Shown here: piece by piece, positions 45,136 to 54,049 of the stretch | Layout: each line of letters starts with the position of its first letter | Position numbering within the stretch: position 1 is the first letter of the stretch | NCBI GenBank assembly: GCA_029940475.1 | Contig: JAPYUT010000005.1 | Span: 51,745-115,744, forward strand | Source of the DNA: Verrucomicrobiales bacterium | GTDB taxonomy: Bacteria; Verrucomicrobiota; Verrucomicrobiia; Verrucomicrobiales; DEV007 | DNA length: 64,000 nt | Direction of reading: 5' to 3' | Notes under the pieces: generated by a model | Database searches by the model: none | Seen by the model: the letters and a program-made list of their open reading frames with translations, nothing else | What the model was told of the DNA's origin: nothing | Program-made: the position numbers and the translations under genes

Positions 45136-46428
45136 ATGCGTTATCAGAAAATTGACCCAAAGCTTTTCATTGAGAATCGTGACCGGTTGCGAGCGTTACT
45201 GCCGCCGAAGTCATTGGCTATATTCAATTCCAATGACATCCTGCCCACCAATGCCGATGGCACGATGCTGCTGCGCCAGAATTCCGATATCTTTTACCAC
45301 AGCGGCATTCACCAGGAGGAGACGATACTTGTTATTTTTCCTGATGCCCCGGATGAAAAGCAGCGCGAAATGCTTTTTACCAAGGAGACTTCAGAGGTGA
45401 TTGCCATTTGGGAGGGGACCAAGCATACCAAGCAGTCAGCTACAGAGACCTCCGGCATTGATAATGTCCATTGGCTTGATACTTTCCCGGGGATTTTCCG
45501 CATGTTGATGACTCAGGCCGAGCAGGTTTTCCTCAACACCAATGAACATGCCCGGGCGACCGATCGGGTTGAGACACGGGATCTTCGGTTCATTCGTGAG
45601 CTACAGAGGAATTATCCGCTGCATGATTTCAAAAGGCTTGCACCCTTGATGGCAGAGCTTCGCGCCATTAAGAGCGACCTTGAAATTGAGCTTATCAGTA
45701 AGGCTTGCGCGATTACCGAGGGCGGGTTTAGACGGGTTCTGGAGTTCATAAAGCCGGGGGTGAAGGAATTTGAGGTTGAAGCGGAGTTGATCCATGAATA
45801 CTTGAGGCACGGTTCGGACGGCTTTGCCTATGATCCCATCATTGGCTCAGGCGTGAATGCCTGTGTGCTGCATTATCTGGAAAATGACGGCATTTGTGAG
45901 GATGGCGATATGCTGTTGATGGATGTTGCGGCGCGCTACGCGAATTATAACTCCGACCTTACCCGCACGGTGCCCGTGAACGGCCGCTTCAGCGAGCGTC
46001 AGCGGGCGGTTTACCAAGCAGTATTAAATACCATGCGCGCCTGCAGTGAAATGTTGCGTCCGGGGGTGATCCTTAAGGATTACCAGGAAGAAGCAGGCAA
46101 GTTGATTGAGTCGGAACTTCTTGGCCTTAAGCTTATCACTAAAAAGGACATAGAAGACCAGGATCCCGACAAACCGGCTTACAAAAAGTATTTCATGCAC
46201 GGCACAAGTCATCATCTTGGGCTTGATGTGCACGACTTGGGTGACACTTGGCAACCGGTCGAGGAAGGCATGGTTTTCACGATAGAACCGGGGATCTACA
46301 TCCGGGAGGAGAATTTTGGCTGCCGGCTTGAGAACAATTACCTGATCGGCAAGGATGGCAATATTGACCTCATGGCGACAATTCCGGTTGAGCCCGAGGA
46401 GATTGAGGACTTGATGAATGCCGGGTAA
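45136..46428 (+). CDS. pepP: Xaa-Pro aminopeptidase (M24B)
   Basis: The 430-residue protein has the aminopeptidase P N-terminal domain (residues 1-160) and a pita-bread M24 domain. Metal ligands are visible in LLMDVAARYANYNSDLTRTVP (two Asp), GTSHHLGLDVHD (His), FTIEPGIYI (Glu) and GCRLENNYLI (Glu). It releases an N-terminal residue next to proline, in the cytoplasm. The start is an ATG with AAGGGG about eight bases upstream. It is divergent from nsrR across 164 bases. A terminator follows, shared with the convergent comEA-like gene. Confidence 0.93.
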   Translation: MRYQKIDPKLFIENRDRLRALLPPKSLAIFNSNDILPTNADGTMLLRQNSDIFYHSGIHQEETILVIFPDAPDEKQREMLFTKETSEVIAIWEGTKHTKQSATETSGIDNVHWLDTFPGIFRMLMTQAEQVFLNTNEHARATDRVETRDLRFIRELQRNYPLHDFKRLAPLMAELRAIKSDLEIELISKACAITEGGFRRVLEFIKPGVKEFEVEAELIHEYLRHGSDGFAYDPIIGSGVNACVLHYLENDGICEDGDMLLMDVAARYANYNSDLTRTVPVNGRFSERQRAVYQAVLNTMRACSEMLRPGVILKDYQEEAGKLIESELLGLKLITKKDIEDQDPDKPAYKKYFMHGTSHHLGLDVHDLGDTWQPVEEGMVFTIEPGIYIREENFGCRLENNYLIGKDGNIDLMATIPVEPEEIEDLMNAG

Positions 46429-46508
46429 AGCATGCGGGGGTTCCAGGAACGAGGGTTTAAGCTTCACTTTTTGCCCCTGTTATTGTCGGCATAGATCCGG
46501 GTAGAGAA

Positions 46509-46545
46509 AAGCCGTCGCCCGGGGACCAGACGACGGCTTATTTTG
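46509..46545 (+). terminator. Intrinsic terminator between pepP and the convergent ComEA-like gene
   Basis: A 9-bp stem AAGCCGTCG / CGACGGCTT with a 13-base loop is followed by ATTTTG. On the other strand it is followed by TTTTCTC, so it may act in both directions. Confidence 0.75.
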
Positions 46546-46620
46546 GGTTGAGGTTATCGGGTTGAGGTTAAGAACCGGGTGTTGTTAGCATGAAGCCTGG
46601 TTGTGTTATTTGCCGTGATA

Positions 46621-47118
46621 CTACTTCCCCTTGGATTTGGAGGACTTCCTTTTGGAAGCAGCAGCGGCCGAAGATTTGCCGGGAGTCGAATTCTTGGCGG
46701 GCTGCCGGGCGCTACGGCGTATTGTCAGTGACTTGGCGTGGGAAAGCAGGTCAGTATAAAGAACTTCGCCAACACCTTTCACATTGGCCAGTTGATCAAC
46801 TGACTTGAAGGGCCTGGCCTTGGCAAGTGCCGCTGCGCGACTTTTACCGATGCCACGAATTGCGACCAGGTCACTGACATTACCCTCATTGAGCAGGGTA
46901 AGCATTTTAGCCTTTTGGGTGGGTGTAAGCTTGGCCGCCGCTTTCTTGGCCGCAAGTTGATGATCGTCTGGCGAAGCCGCCTGTTTTGCAGACTTGAGCT
47001 TTACAGATGCGGGGCTTGTCGTTTTCTTTGCAGCAGCGTCGCTGTTTGCGGGGAATCCGGCAATGGCAATGGCAATGGCAATACTGGCAGTAGAATGGAT
47101 GCTTGTTAATATGTTCAT
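46621..47118 (-). CDS. ComEA-like helix-hairpin-helix protein
   Basis: ATG at 47118 gives 165 residues with a signal-like N-terminus (MNILTSIHSTASIAIAIAIAG). A basic, alanine-rich linker precedes a ComEA-type helix-hairpin-helix pair (VSDLVAIRGIGKSRAAALAK and SVDQLANVKGVGEVL). A lysine-serine-rich tail follows. Such small exported HhH proteins bind double-stranded DNA at the surface during transformation, but also occur without other competence genes. None are seen nearby. A GTG at 47175 is a weaker start. A six-base-arm palindrome (TGTTCA-TT-TGAACA) covers the start codon. Confidence 0.78.
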   Translation of the reverse strand: MNILTSIHSTASIAIAIAIAGFPANSDAAAKKTTSPASVKLKSAKQAASPDDHQLAAKKAAAKLTPTQKAKMLTLLNEGNVSDLVAIRGIGKSRAAALAKARPFKSVDQLANVKGVGEVLYTDLLSHAKSLTIRRSARQPAKNSTPGKSSAAAASKRKSSKSKGK

Positions 47119-47243
47119 TTGAACAGTATATACATGAACAGCAGCCGGGCAAGGGTAAAATATTAAATATTTCACCCTTTAATCGCCTTACTGCCAATTT
47201 GGTTGTCGTAATGGTGATTTTATTGGCGTAAAGGGGGCGCCAG

Positions 47244-48959
47244 ATGTCATCTTTTCAATCACTCGGCCTGATTCCCAAACTCGTGGAGGCGGTGGAATCA
47301 AAAGGCTATACCGAGCCGACTCCCATTCAGGCCAAGGCTATCCCGGCGATCCTGGAAGGGCGTGACGTGATGGGAGGAGCGCAAACCGGCACCGGCAAGA
47401 CCGCGGCCTTTGCCCTGCCTATCCTGCAGCATCTTTTCCAAAAGCGAGCAAAGGGCAGAGAACCCCGGGCACTTGTTTTGGCACCAACGCGTGAGCTCGC
47501 AGCCCAGGTAGAGGAGAGTATTTTTCGTTATAGCAAGGGCCTGGGAATTAACTCCTGCGCTATTTATGGCGGGGTGAAAATGCCACCGCAGGTTGCCAAG
47601 CTGCGTCGTGGCGTGGGCATCGTGGTCGCCACGCCCGGGCGATTGCTCGATCACGCCTCTAGCAGGACGATCGATCTCTCATGTATTGAGATGTTGGTTC
47701 TCGACGAGGCTGACCGCATGCTGGATATGGGCTTTATGCCTGATATTCGAAGGATCATTGACTTGATGCCCAAAGAGCGGCAGAACCTGATGTTTTCCGC
47801 TACGTATTCAAACGAGATCCGCTCCCTGGCCCATGAGCTTTTGGACAAGCCCATGAGCATCGAGGTGGCCGATCGCAATGCAGCGGCTGAGAGGGTGCGA
47901 CAGGTGGTGTATCCAGTCGAGCGGGCACGCAAGCGTGAATTGCTTTCCGGCTTGATCGCAGATGGCGACTGGGAACAGGTTTTGGTTTTTGCGCGCACCC
48001 GGCACGGGGCTGAGAAATTATCCCAGCAACTTACTAAGAACGGGGTGGATGCAGTGGCAATCCACGGCGATAAATCCCAAGGGCAACGCACGCGTGCCCT
48101 TGAGCGCTTTAAAGGCGGGAATGTGCGAGTGCTGGTAGCGACAGATGTTGCTTCGCGGGGCCTTGATATCAGGCAGTTGCCACACGTGGTGAATTTCGAG
48201 ATGCCGGATGTGGCAGAGGATTATATACATCGCATAGGACGCACCGGACGCGCGGGTGAGGAAGGGGATGCGCATTCTCTGGTTTGTAGGGCTGAACGCG
48301 AAAAACTTGCAGCGGTGGAGTCTCTATTGCGCAAAAAGATTCCACGCCGAGAAATCGAGGGATTTGAGGGTGAAAATATCGAGTTTTCCGGCAGGACAAG
48401 CAGTAAAGGCAACCGTAAGGGCGCTTCGGCAAGGGGTCGCAGCCGCAGTGCCGGCAGCAAGAATTCCAGACGTCCATCCACCACCAAGGGCACATCGAGA
48501 TCATGGGATGACAAGCGTCCAACCAGGACACGGGATAGCGACACAACCAGGACACGGGGCGGCAACACAATCAGGACACGGGATAGCGACACAACCAGGA
48601 CACGGGGCGGCAACACAACCAGGACACGGGATAGCGACACAGCCAGGACACGGGGCGGCAACACAACCAGGACATGGGGCGGCAACACAACCAGGACACG
48701 GGATGGCGACACAGCCAGGACACGGGATGGTGACACAGCCAGGACACGGGACGGCGCAGTGGAGCATGACAAGAGATCCGCAGGGCCAAAGCGCTTCCAG
48801 AAAAAAGCATCATCAACTTCGGCAGAGAGCAGGGCGAAGCCCCGCAAAGGCAAGCCGAAATGGACTACCGAGAGGAAACGTACGGCGAAGCTCAAGCGTA
48901 TCGGCACGAAGAAACCCCGCGGCAGTGTTGCGGGGCGTAAATCATCGGGCCGGCCATAG
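47244..48959 (+). CDS. rhlE: DEAD-box RNA helicase (RhlE-like) with repeat-rich basic tail
   Basis: The 571-residue protein has a complete DEAD-box core: Q-motif, [11 protein letters not shown] (motif I), [18 protein letters not shown] (motif II), SAT (motif III), [20 protein letters not shown] and HRIGRTGR (motif VI). It unwinds RNA, probably in ribosome assembly or RNA decay. The start is an ATG with AAAGGGGG eight bases before. The tail (from about residue 380) is basic and includes ten copies of an eight-residue unit rich in Thr, Arg, Asp and Gly, encoded by a 24-bp minisatellite. Basic Arg-rich tails help such helicases bind RNA. Confidence 0.92.
   Translation: MSSFQSLGLIPKLVEAVESKGYTEPTPIQAKAIPAILEGRDVMGGAQTGTGKTAAFALPILQHLFQKRAKGREPRALVLAPTRELAAQVEESIFRYSKGLGINSCAIYGGVKMPPQVAKLRRGVGIVVATPGRLLDHASSRTIDLSCIEMLVLDEADRMLDMGFMPDIRRIIDLMPKERQNLMFSATYSNEIRSLAHELLDKPMSIEVADRNAAAERVRQVVYPVERARKRELLSGLIADGDWEQVLVFARTRHGAEKLSQQLTKNGVDAVAIHGDKSQGQRTRALERFKGGNVRVLVATDVASRGLDIRQLPHVVNFEMPDVAEDYIHRIGRTGRAGEEGDAHSLVCRAEREKLAAVESLLRKKIPRREIEGFEGENIEFSGRTSSKGNRKGASARGRSRSAGSKNSRRPSTTKGTSRSWDDKRPTRTRDSDTTRTRGGNTIRTRDSDTTRTRGGNTTRTRDSDTARTRGGNTTRTWGGNTTRTRDGDTARTRDGDTARTRDGAVEHDKRSAGPKRFQKKASSTSAESRAKPRKGKPKWTTERKRTAKLKRIGTKKPRGSVAGRKSSGRP
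48522..48755 (+). repeat. 24-bp coding minisatellite, nine full and one partial unit
   Basis: Units of 24 bases (type ACCAGGACACGGGATAGCGA plus CACA, alternating with a GGGGCGGCAA variant) repeat in frame inside the helicase tail. Each unit encodes eight residues such as TRTRDSDT or TRTRGGNT. Unit number can change without a frameshift. The repeats keep other frames open and create false reading frames. Confidence 0.93.
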
Positions 48960-49115
48960 CGCGTGCTGGTGGAAGGTTCCCTCCAACCGTCATCGTCACC
49001 TTGGGCAGAGGGATATTCCTGATCGGCAACTGCTGGACCGAAGGCAAGAGAGGGGGTGTGGACCATGCCGTAGAATCATGCGGAAAATGAGCGTATAAGG
49101 GGCCGGTCGGCCCAA

Positions 49116-49137
49116 ATTTGAGAAAATACACTCAAAT
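49116..49137. promoter_or_regulatory. Inverted repeat upstream of the CHB_HEX-like gene
   Basis: ATTTGAG and CTCAAAT form 7-base arms around eight bases. It sits about 100 bases before the next gene and could be an operator or hairpin. A possible promoter TTGCAG - 16 bp - TCTAAT follows at 49162-49189. Confidence 0.3.
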
Positions 49138-49235
49138 GAAGTGCAAATTTAATAAAAAAAGTTGCAGTTCATAATTACCACATTCTAATTAGAAGCCTGT
49201 TCATGGTGATTTCTTGTGGGAAAAACGAAAGTTTT

Positions 49236-50435
49236 ATGCTCAGCCGAAGCTGGCTGTGTGCTTTGGTGATTGTTGCCGGGCTGCAGATCTCCGGCGTCCA
49301 GCATGCCCTTGGTCTGGTGCAAACTGATGACCAGCGCCTGGTGGTGGACGTGGATACGCTCAATGAAATTGTAGTATGCTACAAACGGGCAGGCGGGTGG
49401 TTCAGCGAACGGGACAATGCCCAACGGGTGATGGTGCGTCTGGCGATTGCGCAGGGTGACTTTGGGATCACGCTGCTGGGCAAGAATTCCGGCCACAGAA
49501 TGGTGCCTGTCATCGCCAACAGGGCTCCGCAGAGCGCAAAATGGGCTTATTGGAACGTGAGCAGCGAACGGTTCCAGGTGTGGCGGGGAGTTGCTCCCAA
49601 CAAGGTTCAGATCGTGACCCGATTTGAACGCCGGCAGGACGCCGCTCCGCTCACGGCAAAAGATTTTGCGGTCCGGGGTTCAGGTGTTCAAACTGCCGTC
49701 CGACCCGGGAAGGCGGCTGGCCACCCCGTGAAAATAATCACAAAAACCGGGCATATACCCGGTGGACTAAAGAGCGCCAAAGCGCAGGCGGCAACGGCCA
49801 TCCTGCTTGCTCCGAGCTTTGATCCCCCGCCGGGAAAGTTCAGCGCATCCGCATTTGAAACCTTAAGCATACACCTGCGGGATCCCAATCCTGCTGGCGA
49901 GCACAAGATGTACTATTGCATTAATGGCTCTCTCTGGAGGGAGCATGGGGATACACCGATCACAGTGGTGCCGGGATCTGAAATTCTCGCCTATTGCGGC
50001 AGCGCCAACTTGAAGCGCTGGCGTGACAGCAAGCCTGTTGCTGCACGCTACGTGCTTGGACCCCTGAATATAGAGCTTGATTTGAGTGCTCCTGCCAGGC
50101 AACTCCCGGCGGAAGCGCTGGTCCTTGGTAAAGAGCGGGGCGCATTGTTCCCTGTTGTTAGCATTGCCAACATTGAAACAGTGCCTGGCAGCGTTCGTTG
50201 CAAAGAGTTCTTTGAGGTTGTCTGGACCATTGACGGTTCTGATCCGCTGCGCAGTGAAACGGCTTTCCCGGCGATATTCAAAGACGGCTATGGCAAAGGG
50301 GCAAGGCTGCCGCTCTCGGTCCTGTCCGGCAAAAGTTCCGGGAAACTCCGGATTCGTGCCGCCGCCCGCTCGACAGACCGGCATTTGTTGCTTAATTCAC
50401 GGGAAGCGGCGATTGATCTGGAAATTGTTCGTTAA
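49236..50435 (+). CDS. Secreted protein with chitobiase C-terminal-like domain, function unknown
   Basis: ATG at 49236 gives a signal peptide (SWLCALVIVAGLQISGVQHALG) and 399 residues; ATG 49203 is also open. The N-terminal 150 residues have no motif I recognise (segment WAYWNVSSERFQVWRG). From about residue 195 the sequence (LSIHLRDPNPAGEHKMYYCINGSLWREHGDTPITVVPGSEILAYC) resembles the CHB_HEX_C_1 beta domain seen in chitobiases and many Verrucomicrobia surface proteins. A second similar unit (VVWTIDGSDPLRSETAFP) is present. It is followed after 71 bases by a peptidase-like gene on the same strand. Confidence 0.7.
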   Translation: MLSRSWLCALVIVAGLQISGVQHALGLVQTDDQRLVVDVDTLNEIVVCYKRAGGWFSERDNAQRVMVRLAIAQGDFGITLLGKNSGHRMVPVIANRAPQSAKWAYWNVSSERFQVWRGVAPNKVQIVTRFERRQDAAPLTAKDFAVRGSGVQTAVRPGKAAGHPVKIITKTGHIPGGLKSAKAQAATAILLAPSFDPPPGKFSASAFETLSIHLRDPNPAGEHKMYYCINGSLWREHGDTPITVVPGSEILAYCGSANLKRWRDSKPVAARYVLGPLNIELDLSAPARQLPAEALVLGKERGALFPVVSIANIETVPGSVRCKEFFEVVWTIDGSDPLRSETAFPAIFKDGYGKGARLPLSVLSGKSSGKLRIRAAARSTDRHLLLNSREAAIDLEIVR

Positions 50436-50506
50436 AGTTGCACCCGGGACGCTGTGGTTTTGGGCAATCATTGAATAAATCCCTAAAACGGGGAAGGATA
50501 GTGATC

Positions 50507-51943
50507 ATGAAATGGTGTTTGTTTTTTTTCTTAAGCGTTATCGCTTCGGCAATCGCCGAGCCGGGGTCATACGCGATTCTCAGCTCAGAATCCACTGCTG
50601 CCGATCCGCAGTGGGGAAGGGTGATCGCCCGGCTTTCCGCCCGGCATAACACCGGCACCATCATTTCATTCCCGGACGGACAACCGCGGGCCGCGCTCGA
50701 GAAATTACGCGCTGCCCACCCGCGTTACACTTGCTTTGTTGCCCGGCATAAGGAGGTCACACGGGGCTTTGTCACCCAAATCCACCAGATGTGCCGCATC
50801 CTTGATGATGATCCTTACGCTGACACCATCTGGGGCATTCTTACCGGCTATGACGCGGCCAATGCAGAAGATATCGCAGGGACTGATAAACCGTTGATTA
50901 TTGAACGGGTGGCTTCAGGGACAGAGGTGGCCCTGGAGCAGTGTCGGGAAGGGGTTTGGTATTGTGAATTGAAGCAGGGGCGGATGGTAAAGAAGAAACC
51001 CGGAGCAAAGCCGCTGGAAGAGGCCGGACCGGCCGACACGACCAGTGCCCTGGCTGCCACGTTAACTGATTACAAGGCACAATTGTTCGTCACCTCCGGA
51101 CATGCCACGGAACGGGGCTGGCAGATCGGCTTTCGCTATCGCAACGGGTCCTTCAAGTCTGCTGACGGCCGGCTTTTCGGTGTCGACACCGCCGGCAAGC
51201 GCATTGATATCAATTCACCGAACCCGAAGGTCTATATGCCAATTGGAAATTGCCTGATGGGACACATTGACGGGCAGGATGCCATGGCACTTGCCTGGCT
51301 GAAAAGTGCCGGCGTGCGCCAGATGCTTGGCTATACCGTGCCAACCTGGTATGGCTATGCGGGCTGGGGCTGCCTTGATTACTTTGTTGAGCAACCGGGA
51401 AGGTTCAGTTTCTCTGAAGCTTATTTTGCCAATCAGCATGCCCTGATTCATCGCCTTGAAACCTGCTTCCCGGAAATCGCCGGTGCGGTGCTCGATGATC
51501 CAAACGGTGCGGGAAAACTGCGGGCGAAGATAAAAGGCACGCCGGCCTCCAAGGCAGCGGGACTGGGAGCCCAGGATGCTGTCGGCTTGCTCTTTGACCG
51601 GGATGCTGTTGTTTTCTACGGTGATCCGGCGTGGGATGCGCGGCTTGCCCGGGGTGACTGTGCATATGGGCAGGAGTTTTCCGGCAAAGAGGGCAAATAC
51701 ACTTTCCTGATCAAGCCGCGGTGGGGGGAAAAGTCCTTTGAGCCGGTCAATACCAACGGAAGTCAGCGTGGAGGGCGACCGATGGTCGAGTATTTTCCCA
51801 CACGACTTAAGAACATCAGGATTATCGAGGGGAGTGAATTGAACCCGGTCGTTACTGACGATTTTATTCTTGTGCCCAGCCCGCGCAAATATGACGCGCA
51901 GCGTGTATACAAGGTGGTATTTACCGCGCAACCGGCTGTCTAG
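50507..51943 (+). CDS. Secreted clan-CD-like cysteine peptidase (C25-like), putative
   Basis: ATG at 50507 has a GGGGAAGGA ribosome site and gives 478 residues with a signal peptide (residues 1-17). The middle has a His-Cys pair typical of caspase/gingipain-like folds: VTSGHATERG (His199) and MPIGNCLMGH (Cys249), each after a hydrophobic strand. The WYGYAGWGCLDYF segment follows. Relatives in this phylum are annotated as C25-like or hypothetical. The last 150 residues are beta-rich. The assignment rests on the dyad and strand pattern only, with no close family match that I can name. It overlaps the convergent methyltransferase gene by four bases. Confidence 0.6.
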   Translation: MKWCLFFFLSVIASAIAEPGSYAILSSESTAADPQWGRVIARLSARHNTGTIISFPDGQPRAALEKLRAAHPRYTCFVARHKEVTRGFVTQIHQMCRILDDDPYADTIWGILTGYDAANAEDIAGTDKPLIIERVASGTEVALEQCREGVWYCELKQGRMVKKKPGAKPLEEAGPADTTSALAATLTDYKAQLFVTSGHATERGWQIGFRYRNGSFKSADGRLFGVDTAGKRIDINSPNPKVYMPIGNCLMGHIDGQDAMALAWLKSAGVRQMLGYTVPTWYGYAGWGCLDYFVEQPGRFSFSEAYFANQHALIHRLETCFPEIAGAVLDDPNGAGKLRAKIKGTPASKAAGLGAQDAVGLLFDRDAVVFYGDPAWDARLARGDCAYGQEFSGKEGKYTFLIKPRWGEKSFEPVNTNGSQRGGRPMVEYFPTRLKNIRIIEGSELNPVVTDDFILVPSPRKYDAQRVYKVVFTAQPAV

Positions 51944-52593
51944 TCGAAGCTTGCCGCGGTTTTGCGGTAGGCGGATAGGTCGTTTTCGCCGTAGTAGGCA
52001 AGAAGGATTGCGCCGTCAGCCGCAACAGCATGGAAGAATTCCTGAACGAATTCCTGTTCGCTCGGCCATGGGTAGATAAAGAACAGGTCAACCTCGTCAA
52101 GGCCGCGGTCCATTCCCTCATAACGGGCCACGTCATCAATATCGTCACGACCGAAGGTGTAGTGCTCCGGCTTCACCAGTTCCGTGCCGCCCATGCCGCT
52201 GTAACACTCGAAGCCCTCAGGCATGTAGTCATCATGGATGATCCGGATGTCGATGCCGAAATCATCCGCCAGTTCCTGTGAGGCCTTGGCCAGCTCGGCC
52301 TCGATCTCGATACCGTAGGCCTCGTAGCCAAGCATGGCGGCAAAGCATGAACCGATGCCGTAGCCGCTGCCCCATTCACAGTAGACCCTGCCGAGGGGGA
52401 AATCCTCACCAGTAATGAAATCCAGTGCGTTATAGATTGCTATTGCATCGCTGGGAATAAACCGGGGCATGCGCTTGTTGCGCTCGGTTTGAAACAGGCG
52501 GTCAATGCGCAGGTTGGCCTCGGCCAGATACGCGGCAGCCTTTTCCGGCAGGGGTTTGTTTTCGAAGTTGATTGCTAATTCCTCAATCGCCAC
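51940..52593 (-). CDS. Class I SAM-dependent methyltransferase
   Basis: The 217-residue protein has the SAM-binding motif I VYCEWGSGYGIG (from about residue 70), the acidic ribose-binding residue in AYGIEIEAELA, and a catalytic-domain segment DLFFIYPWPSEQEFVQEFF. The N-terminus is helical. The substrate is unknown; the YPWPS motif resembles small class I enzymes that act on O or N groups. It is a lone gene, convergent with the peptidase gene. Confidence 0.8.
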   Translation of the reverse strand: MAIEELAINFENKPLPEKAAAYLAEANLRIDRLFQTERNKRMPRFIPSDAIAIYNALDFITGEDFPLGRVYCEWGSGYGIGSCFAAMLGYEAYGIEIEAELAKASQELADDFGIDIRIIHDDYMPEGFECYSGMGGTELVKPEHYTFGRDDIDDVARYEGMDRGLDEVDLFFIYPWPSEQEFVQEFFHAVAADGAILLAYYGENDLSAYRKTAASFD

Positions 52594-52698
52594 GGTTGTT
52601 CCAGGTTAACATACGCCTTTGCCACGGGCGATCTGCATTTGATGATGCCGAAGGGCGGCACGGGCGTGATCATCGGTGGTCAAGTGCGCCTAACTTGC

Positions 52699-52704
52699 TA
52701 ATAT
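52699..52704 (+). promoter_or_regulatory. TAATAT -10 box, six bases before ATG 52711
   Basis: The box is placed so that transcription would start at or next to the A of the ATG. No Shine-Dalgarno is present. A leaderless mRNA is plausible. Confidence 0.35.
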
Positions 52705-52710
52705 AGATTC

Positions 52711-53925
52711 ATGAGATGTCTGTTGTTACCGGTTTTTTTCCTCTGCACCACGATACTTCAGGCCGCTGACTGGCCGAACTGGAGGGGGCCGGGCTTTAAC
52801 GGCATCTCGGCGGAAACGGACTGGGATCCTGACAAAATTGACAATATTCTCTGGAAAACGGAGATTGGGACAGGTTTCGCGGGGGTTGCGGTCGCCGGCG
52901 GGCGTATTTACACCCTTGGACACGATGGTAAAAAATCAGGCGGCAAGGAAACTGTCTATTGCCTTGATGTGCAGAGCGGCAAGAAGATATGGACGGATAG
53001 CTATCCGGCGCGCCTGCTGCCCTACCTTCACGAGGGGGGGCCGGCGGCAACACCTGCCGTATACGCAGAGAGTGTTTACACCCTGGGCAAGGACGGCAAG
53101 TTGAATTGTTACAAGGCAGGGACAGGCAAGAAACTGTGGGGCCGGGATGTGCTCGCTGATTCTGCAATGTCGAAACCCGCCGAGTGGGGATTTGCCGGGT
53201 CACCTCTGATTGTCGGGACCGCTGTCGTTATCGAGGCAGCTCACACCATTGCCTATCACCGGGATACCGGGAAAATGATCTGGAAGAGCGAACGCTTCAA
53301 GCCGGCCTACGCGACCCCGGTTGTTTTCGAACACGGCGGGCGCAAACTTCTCGTGACATTGAAAACCGAGGGCCTGGTTGTGCTTGATACAGCAACCGGA
53401 AAGACGGTTGCCACACAGGAATGGAAGACATCCTTCAGTACCGGTGCGACCACTCCAATCGTGATGGGCGACAAGGTTTTTATCTCAACGGGGTACAGGC
53501 GTGGTTGCGGGCTTTTTCAGTTCAATGGCGATTCTTTCAAGGAAATATACAGCAACAAGGCGATCAGCAATCACATGGCCAATTGCGTCTTGATTGACGG
53601 TCACCTGTACGGGATTACCGGCAACACCCATGGCATCGGGAAAAAGGAGCTGGTGTGCATGGAGTTTAACACCGGAGAGGTCAAATGGAAGCGGCAGGGA
53701 TTTGGCTGCGGCACGGTCAGTGCGGCGGGAGACAGGCTGATGGTGTTGGCGGAGCGCGGTGAACTTGTGATATCAAAAGCCTCCGCCTCCGGATTCAGTG
53801 CGCTCTCCCGCGCACAGGTTAACAGTGGTCGTTGCTGGACGGTGCCGATCCTCGCAAACGGCGTGATCTATACCCGTAATGCACGAGGCAGACTGATCGC
53901 TCTCGGGGTGGGCAAGAGCGGGTAA
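52711..53925 (+). CDS. Secreted PQQ-binding-like beta-propeller protein
   Basis: The 404-residue protein has a signal peptide (residues 1-18) and the opening WPNWRGPGFNGIS, which is the standard start of the 'outer membrane biogenesis / PQQ-like' propellers common in Planctomycetes and Verrucomicrobia. Repeats such as YCLDVQSGKKIW, NCYKAGTGKKLWGRD, YHRDTGKMIWKS and EFNTGEVKWKRQ show the propeller blades. Such proteins are exported. Whether PQQ is bound is unknown. No Shine-Dalgarno is visible, but a TAATAT box lies six bases before the ATG. Confidence 0.88.
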   Translation: MRCLLLPVFFLCTTILQAADWPNWRGPGFNGISAETDWDPDKIDNILWKTEIGTGFAGVAVAGGRIYTLGHDGKKSGGKETVYCLDVQSGKKIWTDSYPARLLPYLHEGGPAATPAVYAESVYTLGKDGKLNCYKAGTGKKLWGRDVLADSAMSKPAEWGFAGSPLIVGTAVVIEAAHTIAYHRDTGKMIWKSERFKPAYATPVVFEHGGRKLLVTLKTEGLVVLDTATGKTVATQEWKTSFSTGATTPIVMGDKVFISTGYRRGCGLFQFNGDSFKEIYSNKAISNHMANCVLIDGHLYGITGNTHGIGKKELVCMEFNTGEVKWKRQGFGCGTVSAAGDRLMVLAERGELVISKASASGFSALSRAQVNSGRCWTVPILANGVIYTRNARGRLIALGVGKSG

Positions 53926-54049
53926 AGGCTGCACAGCTGGACAGGGGGGTGACATACTAAGGCGGGACTTGGTGTTGATTTTGTGACATCATACCGGCAT
54001 CACTTTTTACCGGACATTTATTGCGCGGGCATGGTGGCTGATTATCCTC

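Noticed and set aside
47112..47125. LexA box at the comEA-like start (TGTTC...GAACA)
   Set aside because: The arms are four bases apart, not the seven I recall for the verrucomicrobial LexA site. No such site is seen before uvrA either.
48256..49098. Long reading frames in other frames of both strands over the helicase tail (for example repeated ATQPGHG or PCPGCVA)
   Set aside because: The 24-bp repeat is a multiple of three, so any open frame stays open. The DEAD-box frame has the homology and the ribosome site.
53975..53986. Second selenocysteine TGA near the RND start
   Set aside because: The frame before it has only a few codons, there is no homology upstream of the TGA and no suitable hairpin. 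A start-codon problem is more likely.
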